The notes under the pieces: model-generated | What the model was told of the DNA's origin: nothing | The model's input: only the letters and a program-made list of their open reading frames with translations | Database searches by the model: none | Origin: Clostridia bacterium | Lineage (GTDB): Bacteria; Bacillota; Clostridia; TANB77; UBA1234 | DNA: 34,159 bases | Assembly: GCA_900753135.1 (NCBI GenBank) | Contig: CAADXZ010000119.1 | Location: 1 to 34,159 of the forward strand | Direction: 5' to 3' | Part shown: positions 25,228 to 34,152 of the stretch, one piece after another | Layout of the letters: each line of letters starts with the position of its first letter | How positions within the stretch are numbered: the first letter of the stretch is position 1 | Translations under genes and position numbers: made by a program

Positions 25228-25937
25228 AAATTCTAGCAATTGATACTTCGGGAACTAATTGTAGTGTTTGTATATTAAACGAGGAAAAAGTTATTTGTGA
25301 CTTTAATTTAAGTACAGGAACAACACATTCACAAACACTTCTACCAATGATAGATACTATAAAAAAGTTTTCAAATATAGACTTAGACGATATTGATGTA
25401 CTTGCATGTAGCATCGGGCCAGGTTCTTTTACTGGTCTACGCATAGGAATAGCTACAATAAAAGGATTTGCTTTATCGCTTAACAAGAAAGTTATAGGTG
25501 TTCCAACCTTAGTAGGACTCGCTTATAACACATCATATTTTGATGGATATGTTTGTTCTGTATTAGATGCAAAAAACAATAATGTTTACGCTGGAATATT
25601 TAAATATGAAAACGGAAAACCTATCTTAAAAGAGAATTATATTACAGACGACGTTAATACATTGATAAGTATTTTAAAAGAAAAAGATGACAAAGTTTTA
25701 TTTGTGGGTGACGGTGCTTTGTCTTTCAAAGCAAAGTTTGGAGAAGAACTGGGCGAAAATGCATTCTTTGCTCCCCTACACCTAAACAATCAGCTTTCAT
25801 CTTCCATAGCAAAAGCAGCTCTTGACAAAGCATTACTTAATGAATTTGATGATTACAATACATTAAATCCTCTTTATCTAAAGAAATCACAAGCCGAAAG
25901 GATGCTTGAAGAAGATGGAAAAAATAACAATAACTAA
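25224..25937 (+). CDS. tsaB: tRNA t6A synthesis protein, TsaB
   Basis: A 237-residue ASKHA-fold paralogue of TsaD and its partner in t6A synthesis. N-terminal KILAIDTSG, then THSQTLLPMI and GPGSFTGLRIG are the family signatures. GGAGG lies before the ATG inside the end of tsaE. TsaD is not in the window. Confidence 0.95.
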   Translation: MKILAIDTSGTNCSVCILNEEKVICDFNLSTGTTHSQTLLPMIDTIKKFSNIDLDDIDVLACSIGPGSFTGLRIGIATIKGFALSLNKKVIGVPTLVGLAYNTSYFDGYVCSVLDAKNNNVYAGIFKYENGKPILKENYITDDVNTLISILKEKDDKVLFVGDGALSFKAKFGEELGENAFFAPLHLNNQLSSSIAKAALDKALLNEFDDYNTLNPLYLKKSQAERMLEEDGKNNNN

Positions 25938-26370
25938 AATGTCAAAAGATGATTTAGTTGGAATTTACGAGGTTGAGAAAACAGCTTTTCCTATTCCATG
26001 GCCGATTTCATCTTTTGAAGAAGAGCTAAGAAATATGCTTGCCACTTATTTAATTGCAAAAATCGATAACAAAGTAGTCGGATATATTGGTTTATGGTTT
26101 GTTATGGATGAATGTCATATTACTAATATTGCTGTTCATGCTGAATACAGAAGAAATAAGATAGCATCTAAATTAATAGATGAAATGCTCGTTCTGTGCA
26201 AAGAACACGAAACATCATACATACTGCTTGAAGTAAGAAAAAGCAATTTACCAGCTATTAATTTATATAAAAAATTTGGATTTAAAGAAGATTCTATCCG
26301 AAAGGATTATTACAAAAATCCAGATAACACACGTGAAGATGCAGTAATGATGTCATTAGAACTATACTAA
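25915..26370 (+). CDS. rimI: GNAT N-acetyltransferase, RimI-like
   Basis: GNAT acetyltransferase of 151 residues, by neighbourhood the protein-alanine N-acetyltransferase (ribosomal S18 in E. coli). The acetyl-CoA segment reads YRRNKIASKLI and the C-terminal motif is NLPAINLYKKFGFK. A TTG nine bases upstream is in frame, but the ATG at 25915 fits MEKITITKM better. It overlaps tsaB by 23 bases; tsaE-tsaB-rimI is a common bacterial order. Confidence 0.9.
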   Translation: MEKITITKMSKDDLVGIYEVEKTAFPIPWPISSFEEELRNMLATYLIAKIDNKVVGYIGLWFVMDECHITNIAVHAEYRRNKIASKLIDEMLVLCKEHETSYILLEVRKSNLPAINLYKKFGFKEDSIRKDYYKNPDNTREDAVMMSLELY

Positions 26371-26402
26371 ATAAATTTTAAAAATACAAAGGAGAAAATA
26401 TC

Positions 26403-28790
26403 ATGTCAAGAATTAAAGAATTAAGCTATACCCAATTAAAAAAATCTTGTGACCCTGCTAGTTTTAAATTTAAAACAACCAAAGAGTTAGAACCTTTCAC
26501 TGGTACAATAGGACAAGCTCGTGGAATTAAAGCAATGGAGTTTGGTCTTAACATTGATATTAAAGGTTATAATCTATATTTAGAGGGACCTACAGGTATT
26601 GGAAAAACAATTTATGCAAGAAATAAACTTGAAGCAATAGCAAAAACAAAACCTGTACCTGACGATTGGTGTTATGTATATAACTTTGAAAACCCTAATG
26701 AACCAATTGCAATCTCTTTGCCAGCAAAAATGGGTAAAGAGTTTACAAATGATATGGCACAATTTATAGAGAATATCAAAGTAGAAATAAAAACAGCTTT
26801 TAACAATCAAGACTTTGCTACAGAGAAAGCAAATATTGAAAAGAGCGTTGAAGAAAAGAAAATCAAAATGATTGAAAAGCTAAACAAAGATGCAGCTAGA
26901 CAAGGTTTTGAAATAAAAAATACACCTTCAGGAATATACTTCTTGCCGATGATTAATGGTAAAACACTAACAGAAGATGAATTCAATGCATTAGATGAAG
27001 CAACAAAAAGTGAATTTGAAAGACGCTCTGTTGAAATACAAAAAGAAACTATAGATGTAATGTCTAAGATTAAAGAACTAGAACGTAAAGCAAATGAAAA
27101 GATGAGTTCTTGGCAAAACAATATTGCTCTTTTTGCTGTAAGTATACAAATAAACGAACTTAGAAATAAATACAAAAGATTCGCAAAGATTCAAACATTT
27201 TTAAAGGATGTTCAAAAAGATATTTTATCAAATCTTACTGAATTTATTGCAGAACCTCAACCACAGCCTCAGATGCCAATGCCACGAAATGATGTTCTTA
27301 AGCCATGGCAAAAGTATCAAGTAAATTTGTTTGTTGATAATTCTAACTTAGAAGGTGCACCTGTAATAATAGACTCTAACCCTTCGTACTACAACTTATT
27401 TGGAAAACTTGAATATGAAAACACTTATGGAACGCTTAGAACAGACTTCACATTAATCAAACCCGGATTGATTCATAAAGCAAATGGTGGTTACATTGTA
27501 TTACAAATAAGGGATTTATTAACAAATCCTGTTATTTGGGATTCATTTAAAAGAATACTTCGTACAAAATTAATCTATGTAGATACTTTAAAAGATTACC
27601 AAATGAACACAGTTGCAATAGCTTCTTTAAAGCCAGAACCTATTCCTGTAAATATAAAGGTATTATTGATTGGACCATCTAACGTTTATTATCAATTACT
27701 TAACTTTGGTGAGGATTTCAAAAAATTATTTAAAGTTAAAGTAGAATTTGATGAAGAAGCACCTAGAACTGATGCAAATATGTTCAAAATTGCACAATTT
27801 ATTCATAGCTTTTGTGAAAAAGAAAAGGCACCTCATTTTAATGCTGGAGCAGTAGCGGAGGTTATAGAATATTGTTCTCGTAGTGTAGAAAATCAAAATA
27901 AACTTTCAACTCAATTAAACGATATAACAGAATTGCTTGGCGAAGCTTGTACATGGGCAAAAATGGACGGTGCAAAAACTGTTACCGCTGCCTATGTAAA
28001 GAAAGCAGTAGTTGAACGTATTGAAAGAATAAACAAATATGATCAACGTTTAGTTGAAATGATTCAAAACGGAACTATAATGATAGATACTGATGGTCAA
28101 AAAGTCGGACAAATCAATGGTTTATCAATAATGAGTATTGGTGATTATTCATTTGGAAAACCAGCTAAGATAACTGCAAACACATATGTTGGTAAATCAG
28201 GAATAGTTAATGTTGAAAGAGAAGTTGAACTAAGCGGAACATCACATTCAAAAGGTGTAATGATTCTAGCAGCTTACATTGGCGAGAAATTTGCTCAAGA
28301 AAGACCTCTTTCTTTAACCGCAAGTTTATGTTTCGAACAAATGTATAATGGTGTTGACGGCGATAGTGCTTCAAGTACAGAATTATATGCTATACTTTCA
28401 AGTTTATCCGATTTACCAATAAAGCAAAACATAGCTGTAACAGGCTCTGTAAATCAAAAAGGTGAAATTCAACCTATAGGTGGTGTAACAGATAAAATTG
28501 AAGGATTCTTTAGTATTTGTAAATTGCGTGGATTAACAGGAGAACAAGGTGTTATGATTCCTTATCAAAACATTAAGAATCTAAACCTTAATGATGATGT
28601 TATCAAAGCTGTTAAAGATGGAATGTTCCATATATATGCTATAAAAAATATAGATGAAGGAATAGAACTTTTAACAGGTGTTCCTGCTGGTAAAAAGAAC
28701 AAAAACGGAGAATATACAGTTGGTACTGTAAACTATCTAGTAAACGAAAAATTAAAAAGATATTCTTCAAAAACGGAAAATGAAAGATAA
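26403..28790 (+). CDS. Lon-family ATP-dependent protease (LonB/YcbZ-like)
   Basis: AAA+ protease of 795 residues, cytoplasmic. Walker A is GPTGIGKT (62-69). The middle (about 130-300) is helical and coiled-coil-like. The C-terminal S16 peptidase domain has catalytic S655 in GDSASSTE and K698 in GGVTDKIEG. The Ser-Lys spacing of 43 equals that of E. coli Lon (679/722). It lacks the N-terminal Lon substrate domain, which fits the YcbZ/LonB group. No membrane segment is seen. AAGGAG lies before the ATG. It follows rimI after 32 bases, so it may share that transcript. Confidence 0.92.
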   Translation: MSRIKELSYTQLKKSCDPASFKFKTTKELEPFTGTIGQARGIKAMEFGLNIDIKGYNLYLEGPTGIGKTIYARNKLEAIAKTKPVPDDWCYVYNFENPNEPIAISLPAKMGKEFTNDMAQFIENIKVEIKTAFNNQDFATEKANIEKSVEEKKIKMIEKLNKDAARQGFEIKNTPSGIYFLPMINGKTLTEDEFNALDEATKSEFERRSVEIQKETIDVMSKIKELERKANEKMSSWQNNIALFAVSIQINELRNKYKRFAKIQTFLKDVQKDILSNLTEFIAEPQPQPQMPMPRNDVLKPWQKYQVNLFVDNSNLEGAPVIIDSNPSYYNLFGKLEYENTYGTLRTDFTLIKPGLIHKANGGYIVLQIRDLLTNPVIWDSFKRILRTKLIYVDTLKDYQMNTVAIASLKPEPIPVNIKVLLIGPSNVYYQLLNFGEDFKKLFKVKVEFDEEAPRTDANMFKIAQFIHSFCEKEKAPHFNAGAVAEVIEYCSRSVENQNKLSTQLNDITELLGEACTWAKMDGAKTVTAAYVKKAVVERIERINKYDQRLVEMIQNGTIMIDTDGQKVGQINGLSIMSIGDYSFGKPAKITANTYVGKSGIVNVEREVELSGTSHSKGVMILAAYIGEKFAQERPLSLTASLCFEQMYNGVDGDSASSTELYAILSSLSDLPIKQNIAVTGSVNQKGEIQPIGGVTDKIEGFFSICKLRGLTGEQGVMIPYQNIKNLNLNDDVIKAVKDGMFHIYAIKNIDEGIELLTGVPAGKKNKNGEYTVGTVNYLVNEKLKRYSSKTENER

Positions 28791-28804
28791 GATTTATATT
28801 ATAA

Positions 28805-28838
28805 AAGAAGCTTCTTCAAATAACTGAAGAAGCTTCTT
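28805..28838. terminator. Hairpin between convergent lon-like and vanW-like genes
   Basis: A perfect 14-bp stem (28805-28818 with 28825-28838, AAGAAGCTTCTTCA/TGAAGAAGCTTCTT) lies between two convergent stop codons. The T-tracts are weak, but position and symmetry suit a bidirectional terminator. Confidence 0.75.
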
Positions 28839-28855
28839 TATTATACATTTCTAAC

Positions 28856-30544
28856 CTAATTTCCATAAGGACTTTCTGGAGAATCCCATCCTGGAGGTAA
28901 TTCTCTTTCTGGCTCTTTTTCTTCCTCTGGTGGTTGTGGATCTGGTTCTACAACAGGAGGTTTTTCTTCTATAACTTTTGTTCCAACTTTTATTATTTCG
29001 TTTGTTGGAATGTATTTATCTTTAGAAATCAAAGTTCTTGAAACTATATTTCCATTTGCATCTTTTTCTATTCTGTATGCTTCAGATATGTACCCATCTA
29101 CTGGTTCTTGAACAACTTTTGTTGTGCCCTTTAACATAGTTGAATCATTTTCTCTTATAGTTGTATATGGCAATGTCTCAAGCGTTACAGATTCTATTTC
29201 AATTATTTTATCAGTCTTTTCTTTTATTCCTAAAATGCTCATAGTTAATGTTCCATCTTTCATTTCTGAAACAATTTTTATAGGATAACTTCTATTATTT
29301 TTAAATTTGAAGTCAATTGCTCCCTCTGAAATTGTAGCATCAACGCTTGGCTCTGCATATTTAACATACATTCCATGTGCTTTTCTTTCAACAACTTCTA
29401 AATCAGCATGCAATACTATATTATATAGTGTTGATGAAACTTGACATATACCTCCACCAACAGTATTAACAACTCTTCCACCCACAAATGAATGAGCAGG
29501 AGCATATCCATTTGCAACAGTTCTTGTGCCTATTGTTTTATGGAACGAAAATTCCTTTTCTGGATAAACTATCGTTCCATTACATCTATCAGATGCTGTT
29601 TGTAGATTTTTAACTCTATTTTTTTCAGTTGTATCATAAGTAGTTGAATATGTTGATAAAACATCTTTGAAAAGTTGTTCATCTAAATCTGCTACTTTTA
29701 CTTTCGGTTCCACAACTCTTAATGCTATCTTCATTATTTCTCCTGCTTTAAGATTCTTATATTCTTCTTTTGCAGAATCAATATCAAAATCAACACCAGT
29801 TTTATCAACAATTACTTCAAAACTTTCGCCAGATGTAAAAGAAGCATCTTGTGGTAAAACGTGTACTTCACTATATATTTTATTAAAATCTAATTTACCA
29901 GATGTAGATTCTGATACCGGAATATCTATTACACTGCTATCTGTTGTTGCAGCTGTGATTATGCATTTTTCTAACATATCACTATCAATTTTAAGCCCAT
30001 CTTGACCTTTTACAACTATAATGCTGTCTCCTGATACTTCATAAGAATCATCAGAAGATACTTTTTCATTTGCACTTGTTATTCTTGCTACAAGTTCATC
30101 ATAAACTTCATCATCCAATGTATATTCTAATTCAATTTCTTTATTTCTAAAGTTACTTAGCAATATTGTATAGTTGTTTTGAATAAAAGTACCACTTCTG
30201 CCATAATTGTAAGCTTCTTCTAATGCTTTTTCTACATTGACAGCATCAAATCCTAGTTCATTAACATTCACATTATATTCACTTTCATCTAGTTTTAAAG
30301 TGATTGCTTTATTTTCATATTTTTCTATTTTTTCTTCTAATAATGTGCGAGCCTCATCCACAGTTTTACCACTAACATTCATACCAGATATAAAAACATT
30401 ATTAAATATCTTCGTATTTTTTAGGTTTATAGCAGCAAACAATGTTGATACACATACTATAATGCATACCAACACAATTAGGACAAAAACTACAACTTTA
30501 TTTTTATCTGTAGTATTTGTAGTATTATATAAAATTTGATTCAT
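28856..30544 (-). CDS. VanW-family surface protein with peptidoglycan-binding and G5 domains
   Basis: A 562-residue exported protein. One N-terminal membrane anchor (about 18-42) is followed by peptidoglycan-binding-4-type repeats (about 50-270). The VanW domain contains EFSFHKTIGTRT, GGGICQVSSTLYN and the HGMYVKYAEPSVDA segment. A G5 domain follows (about 425-500). The C-terminal tail is acidic and proline-rich (PPVVEPDPQPPEEEKEPE). This architecture is common in Clostridia; its role at the cell wall is not known and it is not evidence of vancomycin resistance. GGAGG is 12 bases before the ATG, a long spacing. Confidence 0.9.
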   Translation of the reverse strand: MNQILYNTTNTTDKNKVVVFVLIVLVCIIVCVSTLFAAINLKNTKIFNNVFISGMNVSGKTVDEARTLLEEKIEKYENKAITLKLDESEYNVNVNELGFDAVNVEKALEEAYNYGRSGTFIQNNYTILLSNFRNKEIELEYTLDDEVYDELVARITSANEKVSSDDSYEVSGDSIIVVKGQDGLKIDSDMLEKCIITAATTDSSVIDIPVSESTSGKLDFNKIYSEVHVLPQDASFTSGESFEVIVDKTGVDFDIDSAKEEYKNLKAGEIMKIALRVVEPKVKVADLDEQLFKDVLSTYSTTYDTTEKNRVKNLQTASDRCNGTIVYPEKEFSFHKTIGTRTVANGYAPAHSFVGGRVVNTVGGGICQVSSTLYNIVLHADLEVVERKAHGMYVKYAEPSVDATISEGAIDFKFKNNRSYPIKIVSEMKDGTLTMSILGIKEKTDKIIEIESVTLETLPYTTIRENDSTMLKGTTKVVQEPVDGYISEAYRIEKDANGNIVSRTLISKDKYIPTNEIIKVGTKVIEEKPPVVEPDPQPPEEEKEPERELPPGWDSPESPYGN

Positions 30545-30587
30545 AATTACTTATTACCTCCAAACTACTCTAAATCTCACCGTACTA

Positions 30588-30616
30588 ATTTTAGCACAAG
30601 ATTACATAAAATGCAA
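30588..30616 (-). promoter_or_regulatory. Promoter of the vanW-like gene
   Basis: On the minus strand TTGCAT (30611-30616), 17 bases, TAAAAT (30588-30593). Confidence 0.7.
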
Positions 30617-30665
30617 CTTATAACTACAAATTTCTACATTATAAAAAAAATTTTTTATATAAGTA

Positions 30666-30694
30666 TTGCAGTTTGTTTTTTTTATATATATAAT
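30666..30694 (+). promoter_or_regulatory. Promoter of the carbohydrate-binding gene
   Basis: TTGCAG (30666-30671), 17 bases, TATAAT (30689-30694), in the gap shared with the divergent vanW-like gene. Confidence 0.75.
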
Positions 30695-30742
30695 TGTTAT
30701 AGAAAAAACATATAGCAAAAGATAAATAAGGAGTGGGAACAA

Positions 30743-31204
30743 ATGCCAAAAGAAGAAAAAGTTTATTTTGATACAGAAAAACTAGTAGAAGGAAGAACTG
30801 CTAAACTAATCTATAAAGGCGATTTAGTTAATGACGGTTCTGACGAAATATATGTACATTACGGTTTTGGATTGCTTTGGGAAAACCTACAAGAAATAAA
30901 GTTGGATAAAGTTGATGATTCTACATATGAAACTGAAATAAATTTAATTTCAAATGATAGTATAAATTTCTGCTTTAGAGATGGAAACAATAACTGGGAT
31001 AACAATCAAACAAAAAATTACTCAATGCCTATCTCAAAAGAAGAAGTAACAGTTGCAAAAGTAGAGCCAACAGCACTTGAAGTTCCAAAGTTGAAGAAAT
31101 CTTATATATTGGCTAAAAAGATTAAGATTACTTTCTATAAGATTGTAACTTTTATTCCTAAATTTTTTAATGGTGAGTTTAAAAGAAAAGTAAAAGAACA
31201 ATAG
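30743..31204 (+). CDS. Small protein with starch-binding-like (CBM25/53-type) domain
   Basis: A 153-residue protein. Residues 1 to about 100 look like a CBM25/53-type carbohydrate-binding module: YVHYGFG, the NFCFRDGNNNWDNN stretch and the closing NYSMPI. There is no signal peptide and no catalytic domain. The last 35 residues are basic with a hydrophobic or amphipathic segment (KIVTFIPKFF), which could bind the membrane. AAGGAG precedes the ATG. It may bind intracellular glycogen-like polymer; that is inference only. Confidence 0.75.
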   Translation: MPKEEKVYFDTEKLVEGRTAKLIYKGDLVNDGSDEIYVHYGFGLLWENLQEIKLDKVDDSTYETEINLISNDSINFCFRDGNNNWDNNQTKNYSMPISKEEVTVAKVEPTALEVPKLKKSYILAKKIKITFYKIVTFIPKFFNGEFKRKVKEQ

Positions 31205-31212
31205 AACATTTC

Positions 31213-31246
31213 AGGTCAGCATCTTGTGTGCCGACCTTTTATTTTT
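31213..31246 (+). terminator. Terminator of the carbohydrate-binding gene
   Basis: Stem AGGTCAGCA (31213-31221) with TGCCGACCT (31229-31237), one mismatch, followed by TTTTATTTTT. The SDR gene's ribosome binding site follows directly. Confidence 0.75.
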
Positions 31247-31259
31247 AAGGAGTGATAAA

Positions 31260-31979
31260 ATGAAAACAGTATTGGTTACAGGTGGCTCAAGGGGAATTGG
31301 AAAATCAATTGTACAAAAATTTGCAGAAAACGGATACAATGTAATATTAAATTATTCAAAATCAGAAGAAGCTGCGTATAGACTTTCAGAAAAATATAAT
31401 AACGTTAAGATATTTAAAGCAAATATTTCAAACAAAAAACAAGTTCAAGAAATGATTGACTACGCTACAAGCGAGTTTAAAAAGATAGATATACTTATAA
31501 ATAATGCTGGTATATCTTCAACAGGATTATTGCAAGACTTATCAGAAGAAGAACTTAATAGAATATTTAGTGTAAATGTTAACGGAACATTTTTTTGCAC
31601 TCAATTGGTGTTACCACAAATGATTGCTAGACATGAAGGAAAAATAATAAATATTTCATCTGTATGGGGATTGGTTGGTGCATCAAACGAAGTTGCTTAT
31701 TCAGCTTCAAAGGCTGCAATTATAGGTTTTACAAAAGCTTTGGCAAAGGAAGTAGGACCTAGCAATATTCGTGTTAATTGCATTGCTCCTGGTATTGTAA
31801 TGACTGATATGGTAAGCGATTATACTGTAGAAGAATTTGATGATATTCGCTCTCAAATTCCACTAGAAAGAATTGGATCAACAGAAGATATTTCAAACCT
31901 TGCTTACTTTCTTGCTAGTGATGAGGCTGACTATATAACAGGTCAGATTATATCGCCAAATGGAGGCTGGGTAATATAA
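31260..31979 (+). CDS. fabG: SDR-family 3-oxoacyl-ACP reductase, FabG-like
   Basis: NAD(P)H-dependent short-chain dehydrogenase of 239 residues. Cofactor loop TGGSRGIG, NNAGI, catalytic Ser in NISSVWG and YxxxK in YSASKAA, with the C-terminal GQIISPNGG typical of FabG. The frame is open from 31224, but AAGGAG is seven bases before the ATG at 31260. It is not in a fatty-acid cluster, so it may act on another substrate. Confidence 0.85.
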   Translation: MKTVLVTGGSRGIGKSIVQKFAENGYNVILNYSKSEEAAYRLSEKYNNVKIFKANISNKKQVQEMIDYATSEFKKIDILINNAGISSTGLLQDLSEEELNRIFSVNVNGTFFCTQLVLPQMIARHEGKIINISSVWGLVGASNEVAYSASKAAIIGFTKALAKEVGPSNIRVNCIAPGIVMTDMVSDYTVEEFDDIRSQIPLERIGSTEDISNLAYFLASDEADYITGQIISPNGGWVI

Positions 31980-31996
31980 TCCCAGCCCCCATTTTT
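31965..31996 (+). terminator. Terminator overlapping the fabG stop codon
   Basis: GGCTGGG (31965-31971) pairs with CCCAGCC (31981-31987). The TAA stop lies in the loop, and a T run ends the structure. Confidence 0.8.
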
Positions 31997-32645
31997 ATTC
32001 AATTTCATATTCATTTTCAACGGAACCATTCTTTTCTTTAACTTGTACATGATTTGCTACAACATTTCTGTATTTTCCAATCAAACTTGCTAGTTCATTC
32101 TTTTTTATAGCCTCTTCGTATTCTTTTTCAAAGCGTTGGCTATTTATCGAAGGTATTCTAACTTCATCTATTGGAGCTTCACTAGTATAGATAAAATCTG
32201 TATCTGTTACTACCCATCTTGGTTCTTTGTTTTCATCTCTACTTGTGTCAGCAAAACAACAAATTCTCACATTTTTATCATCTTCGATTTTCTTTTTTGT
32301 ACTTTCTGATATTGTCACTCCAGTATGATTTGATGGCACATAATAAGCCATATTTTGTATCTCTGCATCTCCCCATACTATATTGTCCTCTTTTAATGAG
32401 TTGTACAAATACTGTAAAATTTCCAATTTTTCGTTACGATTAAGTTCTGCTTCATATTTACTTTTCACCAAAGGCTGTACTTCAACAAAAATTGGAGAAT
32501 CTTTTATTTCACCTTTCTGCCCACTAAACTCAAAACTTAAAATAGGTTTCAATATACTATCATGTTTTGGCACATCTGGTGTTATTCTTTTGGCTCCAAC
32601 CTTAATAGTAAAATCGCCTATATCAAATCTGTTTAACAATTTACC
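31995..32645 (-). CDS. Kinase-like C-terminal domain, read after a +1 shift from the upstream frame
   Basis: About 216 residues that follow on directly from the frame ending at 32641. The segment FTIKVGAKR, then PKHDSILKPIL, and the motif NIVWGDAEIQN look like the lysine strand and the catalytic loop (D, N five residues later) of a divergent protein-kinase-like fold. I recall similar domains in large proteins of gut Bacillota; this is memory plus motif reading, not a search. The only start in this frame is a TTG at 32639 with no ribosome binding site, two bases past the upstream TAA. Entry by frameshift at CGG, or translational coupling, is therefore needed. It is convergent with fabG. Confidence 0.75.
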   Translation of the reverse strand, partial: GKLLNRFDIGDFTIKVGAKRITPDVPKHDSILKPILSFEFSGQKGEIKDSPIFVEVQPLVKSKYEAELNRNEKLEILQYLYNSLKEDNIVWGDAEIQNMAYYVPSNHTGVTISESTKKKIEDDKNVRICCFADTSRDENKEPRWVVTDTDFIYTSEAPIDEVRIPSINSQRFEKEYEEAIKKNELASLIGKYRNVVANHVQVKEKNGSVENEYEIE

Positions 32646-34152
32646 GTTCCGAGGAAAATAATTGTTTTACATCTGTTGAAGAAAGTTTTTGATTATTTAA
32701 CAATTCTAATGCTATATCTTGAATATATCTCACGCATTGTGATGGTACATCTAACAATGATTTTTTTATTGCTATATTGGCAATTTGTTCAACTTCAACA
32801 TCGCATTCTTTTTCATTTGCACATTCTTTTACGCATTCTTCATTCTTTTCACCACTTATACAACGATATATTTCATTATATTGTTCTGGTAGTTCTACAT
32901 TAGAATCACCAACAACAATATATCTATTTTTTCGATCAAAGTATGCTTTTTCAAAGTTTCCTTTTACTATATTATCGTACAGCTTCAATCTTCTTGCTTC
33001 ACATCTTACTGGAAATAATAATAGTGCCCCACTCTTTTCAAGAAGCTTTCTTATATACTCCACGTTTCCAGTATCTGCTATATCCCAGAAATCTGGTATT
33101 TCAAAAACCAATTTATTTTTCCCAGATATGTCATATATTTGATTAATTTCATCTATCATGTTAACAGGTATATAACCACTGTCAAAATCAAAATAGTATC
33201 TTAATACATCTTCTAAAAGCTCTTTTGACAATAATTTTTTCAATACTCTTGTATCATCACGATTAACTGATGAAAAATAGTTTTTTAAGCATTTGATTCT
33301 TTCTTCTGCACTTAAATTTCCATATCTAACTATATCCTCTACTTTTTTATCAGCAATTTTCTTTGCCTCGTCTTCTGTAATTTGAAGACTGTCTATTTGT
33401 GAATACCTCGTATGCCTATCAGTTAAATGAAAAGTAACATATTCTAACAGCTTTTCATTTGGTACATAACTAAGCAATTCTTTTTTAGATGAATCTTTTT
33501 CAAAAGCATCCAAAAAATTAAGCATTGTTTCAACATCACAATCTTGTAATATTGACACTTTGGTTTTATCATTTACATCATAAAAGAAAGAAAATTGTTC
33601 GGATTTAGGTAAAGATAAAACGAACTCCATTAATTTTCTCTTTTTTACTCTGTCATCTCTTATTTCAGATTCAAATAATTTCTTTTTTAACTCTATATCA
33701 CTTAAACTAACGATTATTCTAGCCCTCGCCGTATCGCTATCAACTAGTTTAATTAACTCTACCTTTTGGTTATCATCTTTCATACTTTGTATAATATCGG
33801 CGATTTTGTCATGACGCACAAGTCCAGAAAAGATTAATCTTTTTTTCTCGTTATCATCTTCAAGTGCACCAATAACTTCAGCTTTAGCATACTCGCTAAG
33901 GGCTGGCAACATATTTATTTTTTTAATATCTTCACTAAAAGAAGATATTATACTAACTCTATCTCTTTCCTTTGAAAAGCTCTTTAAATATTCAATTTTT
34001 AATTCGTCATTACTTAATGTAGCAACGAGATCTGACTTTATATGTGGATCTTTTATCTTTTTAATGTATCTTAATCTTATATCTTCATTTGGAATTACAT
34101 AAAGCATTTCTGGAATATTAGCTTTTAATATGTTATTTGCTAATTCATTCAT
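32641..34152 (-). CDS. Helical-repeat protein, possibly cut at its 5' end; N-terminal part of a +1-shifted pair
   Basis: 503 residues in this frame. Residues 1 to about 180 hold at least five imperfect units of about 26 residues, each with a motif like L-S-N-D-E-L-K-x-x-x-L (LSNDELKIEYL, FSEDIKKINML, LEDDNEKKRLI, MKDDNQKVELI, LSDIELKKKLF), probably paired helices. A mixed region with cysteines (CVKECANEKEC) follows. The last sense codon is CGG, directly followed by TAA. Dropping the C of CGG continues into the kinase-like frame and gives about 718 residues. The ATG is only seven bases from the window edge and the frame stays open to it, so the true start may lie outside. Confidence 0.8.
   Translation of the reverse strand: MNELANNILKANIPEMLYVIPNEDIRLRYIKKIKDPHIKSDLVATLSNDELKIEYLKSFSKERDRVSIISSFSEDIKKINMLPALSEYAKAEVIGALEDDNEKKRLIFSGLVRHDKIADIIQSMKDDNQKVELIKLVDSDTARARIIVSLSDIELKKKLFESEIRDDRVKKRKLMEFVLSLPKSEQFSFFYDVNDKTKVSILQDCDVETMLNFLDAFEKDSSKKELLSYVPNEKLLEYVTFHLTDRHTRYSQIDSLQITEDEAKKIADKKVEDIVRYGNLSAEERIKCLKNYFSSVNRDDTRVLKKLLSKELLEDVLRYYFDFDSGYIPVNMIDEINQIYDISGKNKLVFEIPDFWDIADTGNVEYIRKLLEKSGALLLFPVRCEARRLKLYDNIVKGNFEKAYFDRKNRYIVVGDSNVELPEQYNEIYRCISGEKNEECVKECANEKECDVEVEQIANIAIKKSLLDVPSQCVRYIQDIALELLNNQKLSSTDVKQLFSSER
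32643..32646 (-). other. Putative +1 frameshift site at the stop of the helical-repeat gene (GAA C GGT AAA)
   Basis: The zero frame reads TCG GAA CGG TAA. The +1 frame reads GAA (C) GGT AAA TTG TTA AAC and opens the kinase-like domain. Stopping at once gives a short form, and shifting gives the two-domain form. Confidence 0.65.

Noticed and set aside
28856..30544. VanW gene as vancomycin resistance
   Set aside because: No vanH, vanA/B, vanX or vanRS genes are nearby; VanW-G5 proteins are common wall proteins of Clostridia.
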